Under the pieces are notes generated by a model. It made no database searches, was not told the origin of the DNA, and saw nothing but the letters and a program-made list of their open reading frames with translations. From assembly GCF_006483445.1 (NCBI RefSeq), contig NZ_PPPT01000123.1:1-64000 (forward strand): a stretch of DNA of 64,000 nucleotides. The letters are read 5' to 3'. Shown here piece by piece: positions 50,112 to 59,304 of this stretch. The first letter of the stretch is position 1; each line of letters opens with the position of its first letter. The stretch is from Bradyrhizobium guangdongense. GTDB taxonomy: Bacteria > Pseudomonadota > Alphaproteobacteria > Rhizobiales > Xanthobacteraceae. The position numbers and the translations under genes are program-made.

Positions 50112-50125
50112 TTGACCTGGGTCAA
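50112..50125 (-). promoter_or_regulatory. FixK/FNR-type box upstream of the metal-efflux operon
   Basis: TTGAC-ctgg-GTCAA, a perfect 5-bp inverted repeat matching TTGA-N6-TCAA. Its centre at 50118.5 predicts a leftward transcript start near 50077 and a 25-nt leader to ATG 50052. It lies 138 nt before ntrY and could also affect it. Confidence 0.72.
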
Positions 50126-50262
50126 CCGGGGCCGATCACTGTGGATGCGTGCGCGCATCGCAGAGGACGCCGCGGAATTGTCGCAATTCGGCAACAATGT
50201 GATATGAATGCATCAGTGTCCGCCAGCGGCGGGCCTCGTTTTTCAGCATCATCATTGCCGGT

Positions 50263-52611
50263 ATGACCAGCGCAGAGACAACGGCCGCATCTTTCGATAC
50301 GTCCCCAGCCGACGACCCGAAGCGCGGCGGGTTGCGCCGCTGGCTGGCGCCGTTCGCGGTCGGGCTGGCGCTGCTGTCGGCCTTTCTGACCTTCGTCGTG
50401 CTGACCGGCCTGACCCGGATCGAGCCGACCCGGGAGGTCGTCTCTTCGTTCCTCCTGATCAACGCCGGCACCATCCTGCTGTTGGTCGGCATCATCGTCC
50501 GCGAGGTCTGGCAGATGATCCAGGCCCGCCGGCGGGGCCGGGCGGCGGCGCGCCTGCATGTGCAGGTCGTCGGCCTGTTTTCGATCATCGCAGTGCTGCC
50601 GGCGGTGCTGGTGGCCGTGGTCGCCAACGTCACCATCGAGCGCGGTCTCGACCGGCTGTTTTCCGGGCCGACCAAGGAGGTCATCCAAAACTCCCTGATC
50701 ATTGCGCGCGCCTACATGCAGGACCACGCCCAACTCATCAACGGCGACATCCTGGCGATGGCCAATGAGTTGACCTATGCGCGGCCGCTCTACGATCAGG
50801 ATCGGTTGTCGTTCATGAAGGTCCTGACGGCGAGTGCCGCCGCGCACAACCTGCCCATCGCGGTGCTGATGGACAAGGACGGCACCGTCATCGCCACCGC
50901 CGACACCGGCGTTCGCCTGAACTACGAACCGCCGCCGCCCGCGCTGCTCGCCGACGTCAACGACACCGAGCCGAAAATCTCGGTCTTCCCCGAGAGCTAT
51001 GTCGCCTCCGTGGTCCGCCTGCGGGCCTTCAGCGACACCTTCCTCTACGTCGCGCGGCTGCTCGACCCCCGGGTCGTGGCCCAGCTCAAGCAGACCGAGC
51101 TGAGTGTCGCCGAATATGCCCAGATCGAATCCCGCCGCCTCGGCATCCAGGTCGCCTTCGCGCTGATGTTCGCGGTGATCGCGCTCACCATCCTGATGGC
51201 GTCAGTGCTGATCGGGCTGAACTTTGCCAACCGCCTGGTGGCGCCGATCCGGCGGCTGATGAATGCGGCCCACACCGTTTCGACCGGCGACCTCCATGTG
51301 AAGGTGCCGGTGCACAAGTCCGAAGGCGACCTCGCCCAGCTCGGTGAGACCTTCAACAACATGACGCAGGAATTGCGCAGCCAGCGCGACGAGCTCGTCA
51401 ATGCCTCTGAGCTGATCGACAGCCGGCGCCGCTTCATCGAGGCGGTGCTGTCCTCGGCCTCCGCCGGCATCATCGGCGTCGACGCCTCCGGCAGCGTCGG
51501 CATCCTCAACCGCTCCGCCGAAAAGCTGATCGGGCACGCGGAGTCGGAGACGCTCGGCCATCCCTTGTCGGATGTGCTGCCTGAGCTCGAGGACATGATG
51601 AAGACGGCGCGGGAAGGCACCCAGCGCCTGGTGCAGGGCGAGATCACGATCACGCGCGACGGCGAGGAACGCAATCTGTCGGTTCGCGTCAGCGCGGAAA
51701 AGACCAGCCAGCCGCGCGACAACTACATCATCACGCTGGACGACATCACCCAGCTCGTCTCGGCGCAGCGTACCTCGGCCTGGGGCGACGTGGCGCGCCG
51801 CATTGCACACGAGATCAAGAATCCGTTGACGCCGATCCAGCTCTCGGCCGAGCGCATCCGCCGCAGATTCGGCAAGAGCATCACCGAGGAAAAGGACAAG
51901 TCGATCTTCGACCAGTGCACCGACACGATCGTGCGCCAGGTCGACGATATCAGACGGATGGTCGACGAGTTCGCGCGCTTTGCGCGGATGCCGAAGCCGG
52001 TGATGGAGGGTGAGGACGTCACCGACACGGTGCGCCAGGCGGTGTTCCTGATGAAGGTCGCCCATCCCGAGCTCGATATCGAGACCGAGTTCAGGGAGGA
52101 TCCGCTGCGGGCGCAGTTCGACCGCCGGCTGATCTCCCAGGCGGTCACCAACATCGTCAAGAACGCCACCGAAGCGATCGAGCAGGTCCCGCCGGAAGAG
52201 CTCGGTAAAGGACGCATCGACGTCGTGGTTTCGCGCGAGGGCGAGGATGTCCTGATCGACGTCATCGACAACGGCATCGGCCTGCCCAAGACGGCACGCT
52301 CGCGGCTGCTGGAGCCCTATGTCACGACGCGCGCCAAGGGCACCGGCCTCGGGCTTGCGATCGTCGGGCGCGTGCTCGAGGACCATGGCGGGCGGATCGA
52401 ACTGAAGGACGCCTCCGATTTCCGGGAGGGCCAACGCGGCGCCTGGATGCGGATGCGGTTCGCGATCTCCGGCCATGCTTCGAAGGTCGAGGTCAAGGAC
52501 CAGAATTCCGACACCAGGGAACGGGAAACAAAGCCGCCGGCAGCCGAAACCAAAGAGCCGGCAGAAAAGACTAATGATGCGACAGAAATCGAAGCCTCAA
52601 CAGGCAGCTGA
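50263..52611 (+). CDS. ntrY: Nitrogen-regulation sensor kinase NtrY
   Basis: A 782-aa membrane kinase. It has N-terminal helices (residues about 25-130, LAPFAVGLALLSAFLTFVVLTG), a periplasmic sensor region and a further helix near 310. A HAMP domain follows (NRLVAPIRRLMNAAHTVSTGDLHVKV), then a PAS domain. The HisKA box is [26 protein letters not shown], and the HATPase domain has NIVKNATEAIEQVP and GTGLGLAIVGRVLEDHGG. It phosphorylates NtrX; the pair senses nitrogen and, in some alphaproteobacteria, redox state. Here it is separated from ntrC by about 5.2 kb. Confidence 0.97.
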   Translation: MTSAETTAASFDTSPADDPKRGGLRRWLAPFAVGLALLSAFLTFVVLTGLTRIEPTREVVSSFLLINAGTILLLVGIIVREVWQMIQARRRGRAAARLHVQVVGLFSIIAVLPAVLVAVVANVTIERGLDRLFSGPTKEVIQNSLIIARAYMQDHAQLINGDILAMANELTYARPLYDQDRLSFMKVLTASAAAHNLPIAVLMDKDGTVIATADTGVRLNYEPPPPALLADVNDTEPKISVFPESYVASVVRLRAFSDTFLYVARLLDPRVVAQLKQTELSVAEYAQIESRRLGIQVAFALMFAVIALTILMASVLIGLNFANRLVAPIRRLMNAAHTVSTGDLHVKVPVHKSEGDLAQLGETFNNMTQELRSQRDELVNASELIDSRRRFIEAVLSSASAGIIGVDASGSVGILNRSAEKLIGHAESETLGHPLSDVLPELEDMMKTAREGTQRLVQGEITITRDGEERNLSVRVSAEKTSQPRDNYIITLDDITQLVSAQRTSAWGDVARRIAHEIKNPLTPIQLSAERIRRRFGKSITEEKDKSIFDQCTDTIVRQVDDIRRMVDEFARFARMPKPVMEGEDVTDTVRQAVFLMKVAHPELDIETEFREDPLRAQFDRRLISQAVTNIVKNATEAIEQVPPEELGKGRIDVVVSREGEDVLIDVIDNGIGLPKTARSRLLEPYVTTRAKGTGLGLAIVGRVLEDHGGRIELKDASDFREGQRGAWMRMRFAISGHASKVEVKDQNSDTRERETKPPAAETKEPAEKTNDATEIEASTGS

Positions 52612-52628
52612 CAAGGCGGGCGTGACCC

Positions 52629-53999
52629 ATGGCAAATGAAATTCTGATTGTCGATGATGAGGCCGATATTCGGGATCTCGTTGCGGGCATTCTCGAAGAC
52701 GAGGGATTCGTCACCAGGACCGCGCGTGACAGCGATACGGCGCTTGCCGAGATCGCCAACCGCCGGCCGCATCTGGTGTTCCTCGATATCTGGCTCCAGG
52801 GTTCGAAGCTCGACGGCCTGCAACTGCTCGAGCAGGTGAAGAAGGACAATGCCGACCTCCCGGTCGTCATGATCTCCGGCCACGGCAACATCGAGACCGC
52901 GGTCGCCGCGATCAAGCGCGGCGCCTACGACTTCATCGAGAAACCGTTCAAGGCCGACCGCCTCATCCTGGTGGCGACGCGGGCGCTGGAGAACTCGCGC
53001 CTCAAGCGCGAGGTCAAGGAGCTGAAGCAGCTCGCGCCGACCGCGAGCAATCTAACGGGCCGTTCGCCCAGCATGAACCAGCTCCGCCAGACCATCGAGC
53101 GCGCCGCCAAGGCCAACAGCCGCATCCTGATCGTCGGCCCGGCCGGCGCCGGCAAGGAGCTGACCGCGCGCACGCTGCATGCGGCCTCGGGACGTGCCGA
53201 CGGACCGTTCGTAGTGATCAACGCCGCCGCGATCACGCCGGAACGGATGGAGCACGAGCTGTTCGGCATCGAGCAGTCCAATGGCGAGCAGGCGCGCAAG
53301 CCCGGCGCGCTCGAAGAGGCGCATGGCGGCACGCTGTTCATCGACGAGATCGCCGACATGCCGCGCGAGACCCAGAACAAGATTCTGCGCGTGCTGGTCG
53401 AGCAGTCGTTCCAGCGCGTCGGCGGCACCGCAAAAGTGCAGGTCGACGTCCGCATCATCTCGTCGACCGCCCGCAACCTCGAGGAGGAGATCGCCGCCGG
53501 CCATTTCCGCGAGGACCTCTACCACCGCCTGTCGGTGGTGCCCATCCGCGTGCCCGCGCTGTCGGAGCGTCGCGAGGACATCCCGGAGCTAATCGACTAT
53601 TTCATGGAGCAGATTTCGGCGGCGACGGGCCTTCCCAAGCGCCAGATCGGCCAGGACGCGATGGCGGTGCTGCAATCGCATGTCTGGCCCGGCAATGTGC
53701 GCCAGCTCCGCAACAACGTCGAGCGGGTGATGATTCTCGCGGCCGGCGGCCCTGAGGTGATCATCACGGCCGACATGCTGCCGCAGGATGTCGGCTCGAT
53801 GGTGCCAGCGATGCCGACCAGCAACAATGGCGAGCATATCATGGGCCTGCCTCTGCGCGAGGCGCGGGAAGTGTTCGAGCGCGACTATTTAATTGCCCAG
53901 ATCAGCCGTTTTTCAGGAAATATTTCTCGCACGGCAGAGTTTGTTGGCATGGAGCGTTCGGCACTACACCGGAAGTTGAAAGCACTGGGCGTGGGCTAG
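52629..53999 (+). CDS. ntrX: Response regulator NtrX
   Basis: A 456-aa regulator. The receiver has ILIVDDEADIRDLVAGILEDEGF and the phospho-site HLVFLDIWLQGS. The central AAA+ domain is degenerate: Walker A is GPAGAGKE. Where NtrC has GAFTGA after the LFG motif, NtrX has LFGIEQSNGEQARKPG, so the sigma-54 contact loop is missing. The Fis-type helix-turn-helix (RTAEFVGMERSALHRKLKAL) is intact. It probably works with another sigma factor or as a DNA-binding repressor/activator. It starts 17 nt after ntrY. Confidence 0.96.
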   Translation: MANEILIVDDEADIRDLVAGILEDEGFVTRTARDSDTALAEIANRRPHLVFLDIWLQGSKLDGLQLLEQVKKDNADLPVVMISGHGNIETAVAAIKRGAYDFIEKPFKADRLILVATRALENSRLKREVKELKQLAPTASNLTGRSPSMNQLRQTIERAAKANSRILIVGPAGAGKELTARTLHAASGRADGPFVVINAAAITPERMEHELFGIEQSNGEQARKPGALEEAHGGTLFIDEIADMPRETQNKILRVLVEQSFQRVGGTAKVQVDVRIISSTARNLEEEIAAGHFREDLYHRLSVVPIRVPALSERREDIPELIDYFMEQISAATGLPKRQIGQDAMAVLQSHVWPGNVRQLRNNVERVMILAAGGPEVIITADMLPQDVGSMVPAMPTSNNGEHIMGLPLREAREVFERDYLIAQISRFSGNISRTAEFVGMERSALHRKLKALGVG

Positions 54000-54253
54000 G
54001 GCGCGGCAGCGCGGCCACACGTTCACACTATCGGAGGAAAATCGTCCAATTCCGTAGTTTTTCGGAGGATGACGGGATGGGCTGGCGCGCGAAGCGGCTT
54101 GCCTAATATCTCCTCCTGTCCTCTAATCGTGCTGCCGACCCTCCGGAGGGGGATCTCAAGAGGGAAGGCAACCGGGAAAGGGTCCACACAAGAGGGGCAC
54201 AACCGGTCCAGTACGTTCAAAGATAAAAAGAAACTCAAAGCGAGATAACAACA

Positions 54254-54502
54254 ATGGCGGCAGACCGCGCACAAAACCTACAAGACACCTTCCTAAATCA
54301 CGTTCGCAAAACCAAAACGCCACTGACGATCTTTCTGGTCAACGGAGTGAAGCTGCAGGGAATTGTGACCTGGTTCGACAATTTCTGTTTGCTGCTTCGG
54401 CGCGACGGTCATTCGCAGCTTGTCTACAAGCATGCGATCTCGACCATCATGCCCGGCGCTCCGATCCAGCTATTCGAAGGCGGCGAGGACCAGCCGGCTT
54501 GA
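54254..54502 (+). CDS. hfq: RNA chaperone Hfq
   Basis: An 82-aa Sm-like protein. Sm1 is [28 protein letters not shown] followed by [15 protein letters not shown], and Sm2 is [11 protein letters not shown]. It forms a hexamer that pairs small RNAs with mRNAs. The 5' region (54000-54253) is about 250 nt long and AT-rich near the start, so it probably holds its own promoter. hflX follows 11 nt later. Confidence 0.99.
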   Translation: MAADRAQNLQDTFLNHVRKTKTPLTIFLVNGVKLQGIVTWFDNFCLLLRRDGHSQLVYKHAISTIMPGAPIQLFEGGEDQPA

Positions 54503-54513
54503 GAGTGACCTGA

Positions 54514-55893
54514 TTGGAACCCCGGAACTTTGACGGGGATGCCGACCGTTCGCGGTCGGCAGGGGCGGGGCAGACGGGGCGGGTGATCGTCATCGGCCCC
54601 TATTTGCGCGTGCGCGCCGGTACAGCCGACGCGCAATCGGAGTCCCATGTCGTTCGCAACTCCGAGGCGCGGCTGGAAGAGGCCGCGGGCCTTGCGCTCG
54701 CCATCGATCTCGTGGTCGCCGACAGCCTGATCGCGCCGATCAGCCAGATCAGGCCTGCGACCTATCTCGGCAAGGGCAAGGTCGAGGAGATCGCCACCCT
54801 CATCAAGACCCTCGACGTCGGGCTCGTCGTGATGGATTGCGCGCTGTCGCCGATCCAGCAGCGCAACCTCGAGAAGGAGTGGCATGCCAAGGTGCTCGAT
54901 CGCACCGGGCTGATCCTCGAAATTTTTGGCCGCCGCGCCAAGACCAAGGAAGGTTCGCTCCAGGTCGAGCTTGCCCATCTCAACTATCAGCGCTCGCGCC
55001 TGGTGCGGTCCTGGACCCACCTCGAACGTCAGCGCGGCGGTTTTGGCTTCATGGGCGGTCCGGGCGAAACCCAGATCGAGGCCGACCGGCGCCTGATCCA
55101 GGAGCGCATCACAAAGCTCGAAAGCGAGCTGAAGAAGGTGCAGGCGACGCGCCGGTTGCATCGCGCCGGCCGCCAGCGCGTGCCGTATCGCGTGGTCGCG
55201 CTGGTCGGCTACACCAACGCCGGCAAGTCGACCCTGTTCAACCGCCTGACCCGCGCCGACGTTCAGGCTGCCGACATGCTGTTTGCGACTCTCGACCCGA
55301 CGCTGCGCGCGCTCAACCTGCCGCATGGCGGCAAGGCGATGCTGTCTGATACGGTCGGCTTCATCTCCAATTTGCCGACGCAGCTCGTCGCCGCCTTCCG
55401 CGCCACGCTGGAAGAGGTGCTCGAGGCCGACGTCATCCTGCATGTCCGCGACATCGCGCATGAGGACGCCGAGGCGCAGCAAAGCGACGTCGACGCGGTC
55501 CTGCGCCAACTCGGCATCAACCCCGACGATTCCGGCCGCATCATCGAGGTCTGGAACAAGATCGACCGCTTTGACGCCGAGCAGCGCGACGAGTTGCAGA
55601 ACATCGCCGCGCGCAGGCCCGCCGATCACCCGGCGATGTTGGTCTCCGCCGTGTCGGGCGAGGGCATCGACGCACTGCTCGCCGCGATCGAGGAACGCCT
55701 CGCCGCAAAACGCACCACGCTCGACCTATCGATCGACGCCGCCGACGGCGCCGGCATCTCCTGGCTGCACCGCAATGCCGAGGTGCTGGCAAAAGAGCTG
55801 CACGACGGTCGCTTCGACATGACCGTGCGGGTGGACGAGACCAAGCGGGATATCGTGGTGAAGCGGTTCGAAGCGGTGCCGCGCGTGGCGTAA
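54514..55893 (+). CDS. hflX: GTPase HflX
   Basis: A 459-aa HflX GTPase. It has the HflX N-terminal domain (YLGKGKVEEIATLIKTLDVGLVVMDCALSPIQQRNLEKEW), the GGPGETQIEADRR linker and a GTP-binding domain (G1 GYTNAGKST, G3 DTVGF, G4 NKID). The start is TTG at 54514, directly after GAGAGTGACC; a short N-terminal extension precedes the conserved core. It splits or rescues ribosomes under stress. It lies in the standard hfq-hflX order. Confidence 0.97.
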   Translation: MEPRNFDGDADRSRSAGAGQTGRVIVIGPYLRVRAGTADAQSESHVVRNSEARLEEAAGLALAIDLVVADSLIAPISQIRPATYLGKGKVEEIATLIKTLDVGLVVMDCALSPIQQRNLEKEWHAKVLDRTGLILEIFGRRAKTKEGSLQVELAHLNYQRSRLVRSWTHLERQRGGFGFMGGPGETQIEADRRLIQERITKLESELKKVQATRRLHRAGRQRVPYRVVALVGYTNAGKSTLFNRLTRADVQAADMLFATLDPTLRALNLPHGGKAMLSDTVGFISNLPTQLVAAFRATLEEVLEADVILHVRDIAHEDAEAQQSDVDAVLRQLGINPDDSGRIIEVWNKIDRFDAEQRDELQNIAARRPADHPAMLVSAVSGEGIDALLAAIEERLAAKRTTLDLSIDAADGAGISWLHRNAEVLAKELHDGRFDMTVRVDETKRDIVVKRFEAVPRVA

Positions 55894-55896
55894 TCT

Positions 55897-56742
55897 TTAG
55901 CGGCGGACGCGAACGTCCGACGCCGGCTTCTCCTCCGCCTTCGCCGCATTCCACAACCCGTCCATCTCTTCCAGCGATGCCTGCTCCAGCGCGCGGCCCT
56001 GCGCCTCTAGCACACGTTCGATATAGGCAAAGCGGCGCTCAAACTTCGCATTGGTCGCGCGCAAGGCGGCCTCCGGGTCGGCGTCGACGTGGCGGGCGAG
56101 GTTGACCAGTGCGAACAGGAGGTCACCTGTTTCTTCCGCCACCTCCTGTTTGTCGTTGCGATCGAGCGCGGCCTCGATCTCGTCGGCTTCCTCGCGGATC
56201 TTTTTCAGCACCGCACGCGGGTCGTTCCAGTCGAAGCCGACGGTGGATGCCTTGCGCTGCAACTCCATCGCGCGGGTGAGAGCCGGAAGGCCGGCCTTCA
56301 CACTCGCCAGAAGCGATTTGTGGTTCACCTCGCCGGGCGGGCGCCGCGCGGCGCGCTCGGCCTTCTCCTCGGCCTTGATCCGCTCCCACGCGCTCTTCAC
56401 GCCGGCGGGTTTGATGTTGCCGTCCTTGTCGGCAAAGACATGCGGATGGCGGCGGATCATCTTCTTTGTGATCGCTTCGACCACGTCGCCGAAGGCAAAG
56501 GCCTTCTGCTCCTCGGCCATCTGAGCGTGATAGACGACCTGGAGCAGGAGGTCGCCGAGTTCCTCGCGAAGGTCATCGAAGTCGCCGCGCGTGATCGCAT
56601 CCGCGACTTCATACGCTTCCTCGATCGTGTAGGGCGCGATCGTCGCAAAATTCTGCTCGAGGTCCCAGGGGCAGCCGGTCACTGGCGTGCGCAGTGCCGC
56701 CATGATCTCGATCAGGCGGGAAATGTCGCGGGAAGGGGTCAT
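55897..56742 (-). CDS. mazG: Nucleoside triphosphate pyrophosphohydrolase MazG
   Basis: A 281-aa protein with two MazG domains. The first starts [41 protein letters not shown] with the metal-binding [15 protein letters not shown]. The second has [38 protein letters not shown]. It hydrolyses NTPs and tempers ppGpp-type stress responses. ATG 56742 has GGAGAA upstream. Convergent with hflX, with 3 nt between the stops. Confidence 0.96.
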   Translation of the reverse strand: MTPSRDISRLIEIMAALRTPVTGCPWDLEQNFATIAPYTIEEAYEVADAITRGDFDDLREELGDLLLQVVYHAQMAEEQKAFAFGDVVEAITKKMIRRHPHVFADKDGNIKPAGVKSAWERIKAEEKAERAARRPPGEVNHKSLLASVKAGLPALTRAMELQRKASTVGFDWNDPRAVLKKIREEADEIEAALDRNDKQEVAEETGDLLFALVNLARHVDADPEAALRATNAKFERRFAYIERVLEAQGRALEQASLEEMDGLWNAAKAEEKPASDVRVRR

Positions 56743-56869
56743 TGCGGGCCAATTCTCCTGTCTGCCGAACCTTATGCCGCAAGCGGCATCCCGTTCCCAG
56801 CGCCGCGGGCAGGAACCTGCCGATTTCCACCAATTGGCGGCCCTGACGGGCAATGCTAAAGCGCGGCAC

Positions 56870-57580
56870 ATGAGCGAACCTCTTTCATCCCAAACCGCCC
56901 TGGTGCTGTTCTCCGGCGGCCAGGATTCCACCACCTGCCTCGCCTGGGCCTTGAGCCGCTTTGCGCGGGTGGAGACGCTCGGCTTCGAGTACGGCCAGCG
57001 CCACGCCGTCGAGCTCGACTGCCGCGACCGGCTGTTCGCCGGGATTAGAGCGCTGAATGCGGATTGGGCAACGCGGCTTGGTGAAAGCCACACCCTGTCG
57101 ATCCCGACGCTGGCCGCCGTCTCCGAGACCGCGTTGACCCGCGATGTCGAGATCGCCATGGGCGCCGATGGCCTGCCCAACACCTTTGTGCCCGGCCGCA
57201 ATCTGGTGTTTTTGACCTTTGCTGCGGCGCTCGCCTACCGGCGCGGCATCACGGACATCGTCGGCGGCATGTGCGAAACGGATTATTCCGGCTATCCCGA
57301 CTGCCGCGACGAGACCATCCGCGCCATGCAATCAGCACTGTCGCTCGGCATGGCGCGGAAATTCGAGCTGCATACGCCGTTGATGTGGATCGACAAGGCC
57401 GCGACCTGGAAGCTCGCTTATGACCTCGGCGGCGCCGGCCTCGTCGACCTCATCCGCGAGCAGTCGCACACCTGCTATCTCGGCGAACGCGGCGCGCAGC
57501 ACGATTGGGGTTTTGGTTGCGGTGAGTGTCCGGCCTGTTCGCTGCGGGCGAAGGGCTGGCGGGAGTATGTCGCGGGCTAA
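56870..57580 (+). CDS. queC: 7-cyano-7-deazaguanine (preQ0) synthase QueC
   Basis: A 236-aa enzyme. The PP-loop is SGGQDS (residues 15-20) and the C-terminal zinc site is [10 protein letters not shown] with an upstream cysteine in FGCGEC. It converts 7-carboxy-7-deazaguanine to preQ0, creating a nitrile group from ammonia and ATP, on the pathway to queuosine. Its 3' end overlaps the nitrile hydratase activator by 4 nt in opposite orientation. Confidence 0.96.
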   Translation: MSEPLSSQTALVLFSGGQDSTTCLAWALSRFARVETLGFEYGQRHAVELDCRDRLFAGIRALNADWATRLGESHTLSIPTLAAVSETALTRDVEIAMGADGLPNTFVPGRNLVFLTFAAALAYRRGITDIVGGMCETDYSGYPDCRDETIRAMQSALSLGMARKFELHTPLMWIDKAATWKLAYDLGGAGLVDLIREQSHTCYLGERGAQHDWGFGCGECPACSLRAKGWREYVAG

Positions 57581-57960
57581 CCAAAATCCTCAGGCCGCAG
57601 CTCGATCGGCTTGCCATGCGGCGTGCGGTCGGCGGCGTGGTCCCAGGCGTCGCGGTAGCGGTGCAGCGTCTCTTTCGAGGTGACGCCCTTGGCGGCGACC
57701 AGTTTTTCCAGCGTCGCGAGCCAGTGCAGATAATAGGTTTCGCCCGTATCGGGGTCGCCGTGCTCCTGCGCGTGCGCGATCTCTTCGGCGAGGCTTGCTG
57801 CCCATTCGGTCCAGGTGAAGAGACCGCGCTCGTGGAGTTTGACCGCCATCGCAAAGGCGTGCGCTTCCCAGGGCTCGCGAAACACCGGGCCGTCGCCATC
57901 GCGCGGAATGCTTTTGACGACGCTAACGGCCTCGCGCGCGGCCTGTGACTCTGCCTGCAT
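57577..57960 (-). CDS. Nitrile hydratase activator (accessory) protein
   Basis: A 127-aa protein of the nitrile hydratase accessory family. The pattern [35 protein letters not shown] resembles the beta-subunit N-terminal fold and is the family hallmark. It also has [21 protein letters not shown]. In Co-type systems this activator delivers cobalt to the alpha subunit by subunit exchange. The start shares one nt with the beta-subunit stop (TGATG), so it is coupled. Confidence 0.88.
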   Translation of the reverse strand: MQAESQAAREAVSVVKSIPRDGDGPVFREPWEAHAFAMAVKLHERGLFTWTEWAASLAEEIAHAQEHGDPDTGETYYLHWLATLEKLVAAKGVTSKETLHRYRDAWDHAADRTPHGKPIELRPEDFG

Positions 57961-58616
57961 CAGACGCGCTCCAGATAGGGCTCCCAGGCATCGACCGAGA
58001 CGGTCAGCCCGGGGTCCGGTGCGTCGGGCCAGAGATCGCTGCCCGCGAAGGTCACCGTGTACAGCCACTGCGGATCCTCATTGCCGCGCGAGTTGCTGTC
58101 GGGGAACACGTGGCTGCCGTGCAAAAGCTCGATCTGCCCGACATGGCCGCGGACATATTGCGGCAGGCGAGTGTGCGTAACGGGGTGAATATCCTTCGCT
58201 CGCACGCGATCGCCGACGGCGAACAGAGCAGGGGCCTTGGCCTCGCGCTCGGTCGGTCCGCCGCGGCGGAGCACGGCGGCAACGTCGTCGCGCTTGAGAA
58301 TTCGCGCGACCGGTTTGGCAGGATGCAAGACCTTTCCGGCCGCGAGCTCATCGGCCTCGATCAGCTTGCGCTCCAGCATCAACCGTTCGATCCCTGCGAG
58401 CCAGATCTGGAAATAACTCATGCCGAGATAATCGTTGGCCGGGCGATTCTCGCGCGCAAACCGCGACATGTCGATATTCCAGCCGCCCGGCGTCGCCATC
58501 GCGAGCGTCAGCGCAAAGGCGCGGCGTTCCCATTCAGCGTGAAACGGCGGCTCGTTGGGTTCGGGCCTGACGGGACCCGACCAGGCCACCCCGCCCATGT
58601 CATGCGCGCCGTCCAT
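57960..58616 (-). CDS. Nitrile hydratase subunit beta
   Basis: A 218-aa subunit with N-terminal [34 protein letters not shown], the family's most conserved block. The C-terminal SH3-like barrel contains VGDRVRAKDIHPVTHTRLPQYVRGHVGQIELLHGSHVFPD. It pairs with alpha to form the active enzyme. The ATGA overlap with alpha supports equimolar expression. It is likely to hydrate nitriles to amides in the cytoplasm. Confidence 0.95.
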   Translation of the reverse strand: MDGAHDMGGVAWSGPVRPEPNEPPFHAEWERRAFALTLAMATPGGWNIDMSRFARENRPANDYLGMSYFQIWLAGIERLMLERKLIEADELAAGKVLHPAKPVARILKRDDVAAVLRRGGPTEREAKAPALFAVGDRVRAKDIHPVTHTRLPQYVRGHVGQIELLHGSHVFPDSNSRGNEDPQWLYTVTFAGSDLWPDAPDPGLTVSVDAWEPYLERV

Positions 58617-59242
58617 CAGTCGACCTCGCCCGGCTGCTTCGGCAGCCCGGTGCCGATCATGCTGTCGCGGGTGACGAGATCGGCGAGGCGCTCTTCGCTC
58701 CAGCCTTCCGTGCCCTCGGGGCGCATCGGCAGAACGAGGTAGCGAATCTCGGCCGTGGAATCCCAGACGCGGATCTTCGTGGCGGCCGGCAGATCGAAAC
58801 CAAAATCCTTCAAGACGCCACGTGGGTCCTTCACCGCCTTGGAGCGATAGGGCGCCGATTTGTACCAGACCGGTGGCAGGCCCAGCACCGGCCAAGGGTA
58901 ACAGGAGCATAACGTGCAGACGACCATGTTGTGCGTGGTCGGCGTGTTCTCGACCGCGACGAGGTGCTCGCCCTGGCGTCCGACGAAATCGAGTTCGGCA
59001 ACCGCCGCTGTCGCGTCCGCCAAAAGCCGTTCCCGATAGGCCGGATCGGTCCAGGCGCGCGCCACCACCCGGGCACCGTTGCGCGGGCCGACCTTGGTCT
59101 CGTAGGTCTCGATCAGGAGGTCGAGCGCGGCCGGGTCGACATAGCCTTTCTCGGTCAAAATACTCTCGAGCGCGCGCACGCGCAGCTCGGTCTCGGACAG
59201 GTCCGAATGGTCGTGATCGTGGTGGTGGTCATGTTCGCCCAT
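58616..59242 (-). CDS. Nitrile hydratase subunit alpha, cobalt type
   Basis: A 208-aa catalytic subunit. The metal motif VCTLCSC has ligands at C109, C112, S113 and C114. Threonine at position 110, rather than serine, marks the non-corrin cobalt type. The enzyme needs oxidation of two cysteines to sulfenic and sulfinic acids. The N-terminus is unusual: [12 protein letters not shown] holds six histidines and four aspartates within the first fourteen residues, a likely metal-binding tail. It is the first gene of the operon, divergent from a secreted barrel-like protein 62 nt away. Confidence 0.96.
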   Translation of the reverse strand: MGEHDHHHDHDHSDLSETELRVRALESILTEKGYVDPAALDLLIETYETKVGPRNGARVVARAWTDPAYRERLLADATAAVAELDFVGRQGEHLVAVENTPTTHNMVVCTLCSCYPWPVLGLPPVWYKSAPYRSKAVKDPRGVLKDFGFDLPAATKIRVWDSTAEIRYLVLPMRPEGTEGWSEERLADLVTRDSMIGTGLPKQPGEVD

Positions 59243-59304
59243 GGGCCGAACATAGGCCCAGAATCCTGGCGATGTCGAGACGAAGACTCTGCTAGCATCA
59301 CCGC

